5,567 bases of DNA. Source: Thermodesulfobacteriota bacterium (GTDB lineage Bacteria; Desulfobacterota; Desulfomonilia; Desulfomonilales; Desulfomonilaceae). Made by a program: the position numbers and the translations under genes. Positions 1 to 5,567 of this stretch are shown here, piece after piece. The stretch is taken from positions 1 through 5,567 of the forward strand of contig JAUPKT010000306.1 in NCBI GenBank assembly GCA_030837305.1, written 5' to 3'. The first letter of the stretch is position 1. Each line of letters begins with the position of its first letter. Under the pieces are notes generated by a model. The model was given only the letters and a program-made list of their open reading frames with translations, was not told the origin of the DNA and ran no database searches.

Positions 1-2765
1 CAACAGCCAGCAATCCCCACCGCCTCACAAAGGTGCTCTATCGGGCGCCCTTTGGGGACAAGTGGGAGGAAAAGTCATGGGACTGGGCAGTAAATGAGAT
101 TGCCAAGAAGATTAAGGCCACCCGAGACGCCGACTTCATCGAAAAAAACAGTAAGGGCCAGGTGGTGAACCGAGTAGAGACCATTGCTCACTTGGGAAGC
201 TCAAACATAGACAACGAAGAGATTTGGGTTCTGAATGCCATGGTAAGGGGACTCGGACTTGTCTACATAGACCACCAGGCCCGGATATGACACAGCCCGA
301 CAGTTGCGGCTCTGGGAGAGTCGTTCGGGCGTGGCGCAATGACGAATCACTGGATAGACCTCAGAAACAGTGATTGCCTCCTCATCATGGGCAGCAACGC
401 TGCCGAAAACCATCCCATCAGCATGAAATGGATCATGAAGGCCAAAGAGAACGGCGGCAAGATTCTCTCGGTCGACCCGCGTTTTACCCGTACTTCCGCA
501 GTTGCGGACTACTACGCGGCACTGCGATCCGGCACCGACATAGCTTTCTTGGGTGGGATGATCAATTACATCCTGGAAAAGGAAAAGTATTTCAAGGAGT
601 ACGTGGATAACTATACCAATGCATCATACATTGTCGGCGAAAAGTTTGACTTTAAAGACGGTCTTTTCTCCGGCTATGACAAGGACAAGAGAAAATACGA
701 CCTTTCCTTGTGGGCGTTCAAACGCGACCAGAAAGGCATTCCGGAAAAAGATCCTACGCTCAAGAATCCACGGTGCGTTTTCCAACTCCTAAAAAAGCAC
801 TACTCCAGATATAACCTGGAAAAAGTCTCGGACATAACAGGAACGCCTGTTGAGGATCTCGTAAAGGTTTATGAGGCTTACAGTTCCACGGGGGTGAGGG
901 ACAAAGCCGGAGCGGTGCTGTACGCCTTGGGATGGACGCACCATACGTATGGATCACAGATTATCCGCACCAGCACAATTATTCAATTGCTGCTGGGAAA
1001 CATCGGAATAGCGGGAGGCGGTATAAACGCTCTCCGTGGTCAACCTAATGTGCAAGGTTCCACGGATGGCTGTCTCCTGTTTCATCTGATTCCAGGCTAC
1101 TTGAGGGTGCCTCGATCTTCACAACAAACCTTGGAATCATACGTCAAGGCCAACACTCCCAAGACCGCAGAACCTCAATCTCCCAACTGGTGGCAGAACT
1201 ACCCGAAATATACGGTGAGCCTTCTGAAGGCATTTTACGGGGATCAAGCAACCAAGGAGAATGATTTCGGCTATGCGTGGTTGCCAAAGGCCGACGACGG
1301 CGTGTCCTATTCGTGGCTGGACATGTGCGACGTGATGTACCAGGGCAAAATCAAGGGCATGTTCGTGTGGAGTCAGAACCCTGCAGGGAGCCACCCAAAC
1401 ACCAACAAGGTGGTGAAAGCCCTGTCGAATTTGGACTGGCTGGTGCACTCCAACATCTTTAACAACGAAACCGCCTCATTCTGGCATGGACCGGGATTAG
1501 ATCCCAAGAAGATCAAAACAGAAGTATTTTTGCTCCCCGCAGCGTGTTCAGTGGAAAAAGAAGGGAGTCTCAGCAACAGCGGCAGGCTCGCACAGTGGAG
1601 GTATAAAGCCGCTGAGCCACCGGGCGACGCCATTAACGATGGGGAAATGGTTTGCAGGATTGTCCTGAAACTCAAGGAACTGTACAAGAAAGAAGGAGGC
1701 AAGTGCCCGGAGGCCGTTGTCAATCTTCATTGGGATTATCTTGACGACAAAGGCCGTTTCGATTCACACAAGATGGCCAAAGCCACCAATGGATACTTCC
1801 TCAAGGACATGACGCTCAAGGATCCAACCGGCAAGGACCTCAATTTCAAGAAGGGAGATCTCGTTCCCACGTTTGGGTATTTACAGGCCGATGGAAGCAC
1901 ATCATGCGGCAATTGGCTCTACTGCGCGAGCTATACGAACGCGGGCAACATGATGGCGCGCCGCGGAAAGGAAGACCCCACCAGTCTCGGGCTGTATCCC
2001 AACTGGGCGTGGTGCTGGCCGGTCAACCGGAGAATTCTGTACAACAGAGCATCATGTGATCCCAGCGGCAATCCGTGGAACCCGAAACGGGCGATTCTCA
2101 AGTGGGAAGGAGGAAAATGGGTCGGAGACGTGCCGGATGGCCCATGGCCCCCAATGGCGGACGCCGAAAAAGGGAAGCTCCCCTTCATTATGAAACCGGA
2201 CGGCAGGGCGTTCCTATTCGGTCCAGGCATGGTGGATGGACCATTTCCCGAGCACTATGAGCCCATGGAAAGCCCATTGCAAAAGAACCCCATGTCTGCT
2301 CAGATGAACAATCCTGCAGTGAAAATCTTTAAGAGCGATTTGGACAAGTTTGCATCGGGGGATCCTAATTTCCCGTATGTTTGCAGCACGAACACAATCA
2401 CCGAGCATTGGTGCTCGGGATCCATGACTCGCTGGCAGCCGTGGCTCCTTGAGGCGCAGCCGGAATTGTTCGTCGAAATAAGTCCGCAACTCGCTAAGGA
2501 GATCGGTATCAAAAACGGTGACCGGGTTAAGGTATCCTCAGTCCGAGGAGAAGTGGAGTGTGTTGCAATGGTGACTCCACGTATACGCCCCTTCAAAGTC
2601 ACCGGCAAAACGGTCCATCAAGTAGCACTGCCGTTTGCCTTCGGTTGGCTTATGCCGAAGTCCGACAAGAACTACTCCACGAATCTCCTGACACCGGCCG
2701 TGGGAGATGCCAACACCATGTGTCCCGAGTATAAGGGATTCATGGTCCAAGTGAAGAAAGTATAA
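1..2765 (+). CDS. fdhA: Selenocysteine-containing formate dehydrogenase, catalytic alpha subunit (5' end outside window)
   Basis: Oxidises formate to CO2 at a Mo or W bis-MGD site and passes electrons to the beta subunit. The frame is open from base 3, so about 100 N-terminal residues are missing; in this family they hold a Tat signal and a Cys motif for one [4Fe-4S] cluster. The visible 920 codons give a total near 1,020, close to E. coli FdnG (1,015). An in-frame TGA at 288-290 is visible residue 96. It sits in the context HQARI-U-HSPTVA, where FdnG has selenocysteine followed by the conserved His. Other family motifs: GRGAMTNHW (109-117), MGSNAAENHP (129-138), VDPR (157-160), NVQGSTD (349-355), EKEGSLSNSGR (518-528), and a C-terminal dinucleotide-binding domain from about STNTITEHW (795) to the end. 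The TAA stop is 13 nt before the beta gene. Seen: frame continuity and motifs. Known: family chemistry. Inferred: periplasmic location. GTG 33 and ATG 339 are internal codons, not starts. Confidence 0.97.
288..330 (+). promoter_or_regulatory. Selenocysteine UGA codon and SECIS hairpin
   Basis: Bacterial SelB reads an mRNA hairpin directly 3' of the Sec UGA. Here the outer helix pairs 295-300 with 325-330 (GCCCGA with UCGGGC, 6 bp). The apical helix pairs 306-313 with 317-324 (8 bp including two G-U pairs) around a GGG loop. A five-base bulge, CAGUU, lies only on the 5' side. The GUUGC at 303-307 aligns codon for codon with the same bases in the E. coli fdhF element, which include the bulged U bound by SelB. 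Pairings were found by hand; no folding energy was calculated. The apical loop differs from the E. coli one, which is common between species. The organism must therefore carry SelA, SelB, SelC and SelD. Confidence 0.85.
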
Positions 2766-2772
2766 GGAGGTG
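2764..2772 (+). promoter_or_regulatory. Strong Shine-Dalgarno of fdhB overlapping the fdhA stop
   Basis: AAGGAGGTG is an almost full match to the 16S rRNA anti-Shine-Dalgarno sequence. It ends 6 nt before the ATG at 2779 and begins inside the TAA stop of the alpha gene. This fixes the beta start and suggests translational coupling, so the two subunits would be made in matched amounts. Confidence 0.85.
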
Positions 2773-2778
2773 TGATCA

Positions 2779-3426
2779 ATGTCTAAGGGATTTTCGATAC
2801 TCGTTGACACCTCCAGGTGCACGGCGTGCAGAGGTTGTCAGATTGCATGCAAACAATGGAACCAGCTTCCGGCAACAGAAACGAAGAACTGGGGTAGCTA
2901 TCAGAACCCCAAGGATCTGTCTGCGGAAACGTGGAAGGTGGTTCGATTTGCTGACGGCACGAACGGTGACGGAAAAGTCTACTGGAATTTCTTCTCCGAC
3001 CAGTGTAGGCACTGCCTTTCACCAGGATGCATGGCAGCGGCTGAAAATGACGAAATCATCCAGGATGAAAAGACTGGAGCCGTTCTGTTTACCCCCAAAA
3101 CCAAGGACCTCAATTTTAAGGCAACGCTGGAAGGCTGTCCTTATAACATCCCTCGCCAAAACCCCAAGAATAAGGAATTGGCGAAATGCACGATGTGTTT
3201 TGAAAGAATCTCGAACAACCAGATCCCGGCCTGCGTGAAGTCATGTCCCACGGGCGCCATGACGTTTGGAGAGCGGGACAAGATACTGGACATGGCCAAG
3301 AAAAGGGCCGAAGAGTTAAAGAAGGCGTATCCGAAAGCATCGGCCCTCAATGCCGATGATGTGAGAGTCATCTTTATCGTAAAAGACGATCCGAAGAAGT
3401 ACTACGAGTACGCAGCAGGAAAATAA
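2779..3426 (+). CDS. fdhB: Formate dehydrogenase beta subunit, soluble three-cluster iron-sulfur protein
   Basis: Electron-transfer partner of the alpha subunit, 215 residues. It has exactly 12 cysteines: C14, C17, C20, C24 (CxxCxxCxxxC near the N-terminus), C76, C79, C84, C120, C137, C140, C152 and C156. That is enough for three [4Fe-4S] clusters. The group CRHCLSPGC lacks the usual fourth Cys (Ala88 stands there), and C120 in GCPYNIP is the likely substitute ligand. E. coli FdnH has a fourth cluster and a C-terminal transmembrane helix; neither is present, and the tail here is charged (ending YYEYAAGK). This matches the length and cluster count of the Desulfovibrio FdhAB beta subunit, which passes electrons to periplasmic c-type cytochromes. 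No signal peptide is visible, so export would be together with the Tat-carrying alpha subunit (inference). The start is fixed by the strong ribosome binding site. A terminator follows, and no cytochrome b gamma gene is present downstream. Confidence 0.96.
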   Translation: MSKGFSILVDTSRCTACRGCQIACKQWNQLPATETKNWGSYQNPKDLSAETWKVVRFADGTNGDGKVYWNFFSDQCRHCLSPGCMAAAENDEIIQDEKTGAVLFTPKTKDLNFKATLEGCPYNIPRQNPKNKELAKCTMCFERISNNQIPACVKSCPTGAMTFGERDKILDMAKKRAEELKKAYPKASALNADDVRVIFIVKDDPKKYYEYAAGK

Positions 3427-3448
3427 CTGCGAAGTCTCTCAAATCCGC

Positions 3449-3485
3449 GACCGCTCTGCCTGGAAAACCGGACAGGGCGGTCTTT
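3449..3485 (+). terminator. Probable intrinsic terminator after fdhB
   Basis: Begins 22 nt after the fdhB stop codon. GACCGCTCTG (3449-3458) pairs with CAGGGCGGTC (3473-3482) as ten pairs including one G-T. The stem can continue through CC/GG and GG/CC around an AAAA loop, with single-base bulges at T3461 and A3472. The T run after it is short (TTT, then CGT), so termination may be partial. It separates the formate dehydrogenase genes from moeA. Confidence 0.6.
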
Positions 3486-3502
3486 CGTACTATGGACACG
3501 AC

Positions 3503-3592
3503 GCAGGGCCATTTTTGATGCGACTCCGGCATGTGCTGCAGCGGATCCGTGATGCCCTGCAGAGGCCAACCGCAATGGACCGGGCAGGAAGG
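3503..3592 (+). promoter_or_regulatory. Candidate structured 5' leader of moeA with alternative hairpins
   Basis: This stretch carries no gene. GCAGGGC(c)AT at 3503-3512 can pair with ATGCCCTGC at 3552-3560 (9 bp with one bulge). That helix encloses a second one, roughly 3522-3531 with 3537-3547. A third hairpin pairs GGCCA (3564-3568) with TGG(a)CC (3576-3581). In competition with the first helix, CCTGC (3556-3560) can pair with GCAGG (3584-3588), which covers the start of the moeA Shine-Dalgarno. A weak -10-like TACTAT lies at 3488-3493, without a convincing -35. The structure is seen by eye only. A role as a cofactor- or metal-responsive switch is a guess prompted by the downstream gene. 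Confidence 0.35.
3586..3592 (+). promoter_or_regulatory. Shine-Dalgarno that sets the GTG start of moeA
   Basis: AGGAAGG lies 8 nt before the GTG at 3601. The only nearby ATG upstream (3575) is in another frame. The first residues after this GTG (ISFEEAQALVL) match the N-terminus expected of MoeA, so GTG 3601 is preferred. Confidence 0.75.
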
Positions 3593-3600
3593 TTAAGCAG

Positions 3601-4830
3601 GTGATCAGTTTCGAAGAAGCTCAGGCGCTCGTCCTCGCCCGCGTGAAGTCTCTGGAATCTGAAAAGATACCCATCCTCGACGCACTCGGGAGAGTGCTCG
3701 CCAATGAAATTGCCGCCCCCAGGGATGTCCCGCACGAAGACAACTCCGCTATGGATGGTTTTGCCGTACGGCATGAGGACATTAAGGGTTCCTCGGGCAG
3801 CAGCGGAATGAGGCTCACCGTTGTGGGTGAATCCCGTGCGGGGAAGCCCTTTGGCGGAAGCATTAGCCGAGGCGAGACCGTCAGAATCATGACAGGAGCC
3901 GTAATTCCCCAGGGTGCTGATACCGTCGTCATGTCGGAATATACCTTTGCCGGTGAGGGAGACGTGGTGGTGTTCCGGGACCCTGGCAAAGGGGCCAACA
4001 TACGCTTCAGGGGCGAATACATTGCCTGCGGTGAAACAGTTCTCAGGTCGGGTGAGACGATCGGTGCCTCGGAAATAGGCATCTTGGCGGCCTCGGGCTA
4101 CGCCAAGATAAAGGTTTGCAAGCGGCCTGTTGTCGCTGTCCTGTCAACCGGCGATGAACTCGTGGATCTTTGTTCTCCGCTGGGTCCAGGGCAGATCTTT
4201 TCCTCCAATGCCTATAGTCTGGCCGCACAGATCCTGGAGTGTGGGGCGGTTCCGTTGTCCTTGGGTATCGCCTCGGATGACGAAGATGAGCTTGTTGGGA
4301 AGCTGCAGGAAGGACTCGCTGCCGCCGATGTCGTTGTCACATCCGGCGGCGTTTCAGAAGGGCGGCACGACCTGGTGAAGCAGTCCCTGGTACGCATCGG
4401 CATGAAGATTGTTTTCTGGAAGGTAGCGATGAAGCCCGGAAAGCCCGTACTCTTCGGCACTGTGGAACAAAAGCCGATCTTTGGACTTCCGGGGAACCCC
4501 GGGGCAGCTACGATTTGCTTTGAACAATTTGTGAGGCCTGCCGTCTTGAAAATGATGGGTCACAAGCGCCTCATGCGTCCTCAATCCCAAGCCATACTGG
4601 CCGGTCAAGCCATCAGTCCATCAGATCGGCTTTGCTTTCTCCGATGCAGGCTAGAAGAGGAACGCGGCAGACTGACAGCACGTTTGATTCCGAAGTTGGG
4701 CGTGGGGTTGCATAGATCCAGCTTCTCAACCGACGGTTTGATCGTAATCCCTCCAGGAAAATCTTTTATAAAGCCGGGAGATACCGTGGTGGTCCAGATT
4801 CTCAGATGGCCGCTCTCGGTTTCTAATTGA
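3601..4830 (+). CDS. moeA: Molybdopterin molybdenumtransferase MoeA
   Basis: Cytoplasmic enzyme that inserts molybdate (or tungstate in some organisms) into adenylylated molybdopterin to give the active cofactor. It has 409 residues, against 411 in E. coli. The family motifs appear in order: NSAMDGFAV (48-56; Asp52 matches E. coli Asp59), IMTGAVIPQGADTVV, RGEYIACGE, STGDEL (Asp185 matches Asp228 by context), SGGVSEGRHD (248-257; Asp257 matches Asp259 by context), KPGKP (278-282) and GLPGNPG (295-301). The last motif reads GNPGAA where E. coli has GNPVSA, a small difference. The C-terminal beta domain is complete. The gene follows a terminator and a structured leader, so it is probably controlled apart from fdhAB, although read-through is possible. 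Many tungsten-using anaerobes carry two MoeA paralogues, and the sequence alone does not show which metal this one handles. Family assignment is very secure. Confidence 0.97.
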   Translation: MISFEEAQALVLARVKSLESEKIPILDALGRVLANEIAAPRDVPHEDNSAMDGFAVRHEDIKGSSGSSGMRLTVVGESRAGKPFGGSISRGETVRIMTGAVIPQGADTVVMSEYTFAGEGDVVVFRDPGKGANIRFRGEYIACGETVLRSGETIGASEIGILAASGYAKIKVCKRPVVAVLSTGDELVDLCSPLGPGQIFSSNAYSLAAQILECGAVPLSLGIASDDEDELVGKLQEGLAAADVVVTSGGVSEGRHDLVKQSLVRIGMKIVFWKVAMKPGKPVLFGTVEQKPIFGLPGNPGAATICFEQFVRPAVLKMMGHKRLMRPQSQAILAGQAISPSDRLCFLRCRLEEERGRLTARLIPKLGVGLHRSSFSTDGLIVIPPGKSFIKPGDTVVVQILRWPLSVSN

Positions 4831-4942
4831 GGTGATCGTCACGCTCACAGAAGCCTGCCCGACTTGCTCTAAGTGCGGATGTCCTGCTCCCCTCCAATGA
4901 TCGGCTATTGAAGGCTAGAGTCCACATCCAAGGCATTTGGCC
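4831..4942 (+). other. Intergenic gap between moeA and the modE-like gene
   Basis: No secure gene or promoter is visible in these 112 bases. Two things can be noted. A 22-codon frame from GTG 4832 to TGA 4898-4900 carries a dense Cys run, but its Shine-Dalgarno-like GAGG abuts the start codon. A hairpin pairs CCT-c-CAATG (4891-4899) with TATTG-a-AGG (4906-4914) around an ATCGGC loop, with no T run after it. A near-palindromic ModE operator of the E. coli type was looked for and not found. Confidence 0.4.
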
Positions 4943-5275
4943 ATGAATCTCCGTGTCAAATCAAAAGTATGGATCGAGAACGAAGTGGGTATGACCGTAA
5001 TCGGTGAAGGGCGCTTCAAGATCCTCAAGGCCATTCGTGAGACAGGGTCCATCAGCAAAGCCGCCGTCAAGCTTGGACAACCTTTCAGGCGTATTTGGGC
5101 CAGGGTCAAAGATGCGGAGCAACAGGCCGGTTTCAAGCTCGTGGAAACAAACCCAGCCGGTTCCAGGCTGACCCCGGAGGGTGAGGATCTCCTGAGAAAG
5201 TACGGTCAACTGAGCAAGTCCTGCAATCGCCAGGCAAATTCAAAATTTCAAAAAGTGTTTGGTATTGATGAGTAA
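4943..5275 (+). CDS. modE: ModE-type winged helix-turn-helix regulator without molybdate-binding domain
   Basis: Predicted DNA-binding protein of 110 residues matching the N-terminal domain of ModE, the molybdate-responsive regulator (LysR-like winged HTH). The core is GRFKILKAIRETGSISKAA (23-41), then the recognition-helix region FRRIWARVKDAEQQAGF (48-64), then the wing and SRLTPEG (74-80). E. coli ModE has about 260 residues with two C-terminal Mop domains that bind molybdate; here the protein ends soon after the HTH, with no Mop domain. The glycine-rich wing loop (GGKGGGG in E. coli) is reduced to NPAGS. ATG 4943 is preferred over TTG 4937 because AAGG at 4930-4933 lies 9 nt before the ATG but only 3 nt before the TTG. 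It lies 112 nt after moeA and converges on modC, which supports a role in Mo/W supply. Its ligand and targets are unknown. Such single-domain ModE homologues are known in other anaerobes. Confidence 0.85.
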   Translation: MNLRVKSKVWIENEVGMTVIGEGRFKILKAIRETGSISKAAVKLGQPFRRIWARVKDAEQQAGFKLVETNPAGSRLTPEGEDLLRKYGQLSKSCNRQANSKFQKVFGIDE

Positions 5276-5359
5276 CCCTGAAGTGTCGTCCAGTAGAGCC
5301 GGTTCTCTCGTTCATGTCGTCCGGCCACCCAAGAAAGCCCAAGAAAGCGCTCCTTATCC
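5276..5359. other. Convergent gap between the modE-like gene and modC
   Basis: The two genes point at each other with 84 bases between their stop codons. A ten-base tandem repeat, CCCAAGAAAG, occurs twice in a row at 5328-5347. GCCGG (5298-5302) could pair with CCGGC (5321-5325) over an 18-base loop, which is too loose to call a terminator. No good bidirectional terminator is visible. Confidence 0.4.
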
Positions 5360-5567
5360 TCACTTCCTGTCGAACCACGCAACGAGTTCCAAAGGGGCTC
5401 CTTCGGCGGTGACGTGGCCGTCATCCAGAACAATCGCTGTCTCCGCCAGATTAATTATTTCATCGATGGAATGGCTTACATACAAAATTGGGATTGAAAG
5501 CTCCTGGGGGAGACGAGCTATAAAAGGCAATAATTCTCCCTTTCGTTGAACATCGAGAGAAGCGAGC
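5360..5567 (-). CDS. modC: Molybdate ABC transporter ATP-binding protein ModC, C-terminal part (5' end outside window)
   Basis: Reading leftward from the window edge, 68 codons and a TGA stop encode the end of an ABC ATPase. The first visible residues, LASLD, form the D-loop that follows Walker B. The stretch RKGELLPFIARL closely resembles RKRELLPYLQRL of E. coli ModC. YVSHSIDEI carries the switch histidine (visible residue 32), followed by LAETAIVLDDGHVTAEG. Walker A, the signature motif and Walker B lie outside the window. ModC energises ModB/ModA for molybdate (or tungstate) import at the inner face of the membrane. E. coli ModC (352 residues) continues with a TOBE/Mop molybdate-binding domain; this one stops at AWFDRK, right after the ATPase domain. 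The total would then be roughly 220-240 residues. modA and modB are expected to the right. Assignment to ModC rather than another importer ATPase rests on the strong match around LASLD to SHS. Confidence 0.9.
   Translation of the reverse strand, partial: LASLDVQRKGELLPFIARLPQELSIPILYVSHSIDEIINLAETAIVLDDGHVTAEGAPLELVAWFDRK

Noticed and set aside
33..290. Separate 85-residue protein starting at GTG 33
   Set aside because: The frame is open upstream to the window edge (NPHRLTK precedes it, as in FDH alpha subunits), and the TGA at its end is a selenocysteine codon. It is an internal part of fdhA.
339..2765. ATG 339 as the true start of the formate dehydrogenase
   Set aside because: The Met lies inside the conserved GRGAMTNHW motif after selenocysteine and has no separate ribosome binding site. 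Starting there would remove the active site and the [4Fe-4S] domain.
3621..4082. A 153-codon minus-strand frame inside moeA
   Set aside because: It is the complementary-strand shadow of a conserved coding region; the composition is Ser/Pro/Thr-rich, as expected of such shadows.
4898..4900. The TGA after the Cys-rich mini-frame as a second selenocysteine codon
   Set aside because: Read-through gives only five more codons before TAG, and no known selenoprotein context is present.
4937..4942. TTG 4937 as the start of the modE-like gene
   Set aside because: The AAGG would be only 3 nt from TTG but is 9 nt from ATG 4943, which is also the commoner start codon.
5259..5549. A 96-codon plus-strand frame at the right end
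   Set aside because: It lies antisense to the clear modC coding sequence and overlaps the end of the modE-like gene. Its translation resembles no family I know.
1..5567. CRISPR arrays, tRNA or rRNA genes, insertion sequences, defence systems
   Set aside because: No repeat-spacer pattern, cloverleaf, transposase-like protein or terminal inverted repeats were seen; coding sequence fills nearly all of the window.

Overview
The window looks like part of the genome of an anaerobic, formate-using bacterium, most likely a sulfate-reducing or syntrophic member of the Desulfobacterota (Deltaproteobacteria). This rests mainly on the closest recalled relatives of the first two genes: the soluble, selenocysteine-containing FdhAB formate dehydrogenase described in Desulfovibrio. 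The phylum is an inference. The function of the genes is much firmer.

Layout. (1) Bases 1-2765 (+) are the 3' nine-tenths of a selenocysteine formate dehydrogenase catalytic subunit. An in-frame TGA at 288-290 encodes selenocysteine, with a SECIS-like hairpin directly after it, so the apparent break into a short and a long reading frame is not real. (2) Bases 2779-3426 (+) are the iron-sulfur beta subunit. It has exactly 12 cysteines, enough for three [4Fe-4S] clusters, and no membrane anchor. A likely intrinsic terminator follows at 3449-3485. (3) Bases 3487-3600 are a short untranslated stretch that can fold into mutually exclusive hairpins, one of which covers part of the next ribosome binding site. 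(4) Bases 3601-4830 (+) are moeA, the molybdenum-insertion enzyme of molybdopterin cofactor synthesis. (5) Bases 4943-5275 (+) are a small ModE-type DNA-binding protein without the molybdate-binding domain. (6) Bases 5360-5567 (-), running off the right edge, are the C-terminal end of ModC, the molybdate ABC transporter ATPase. It also ends without the usual molybdate-binding domain.

How the genes fit together. The formate dehydrogenase needs a Mo or W bis-molybdopterin guanine dinucleotide cofactor. ModC (presumably with ModA/ModB beyond the right edge) imports the oxyanion, MoeA inserts the metal into molybdopterin, and the ModE-like protein probably adjusts supply. The window is therefore a compact enzyme-plus-metal-supply locus. 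The families are all known. The less ordinary points are the hidden Sec codon, the switch-like leader of moeA, and the shared absence of the Mop/TOBE metal-sensing domain in both the regulator and the ATPase.
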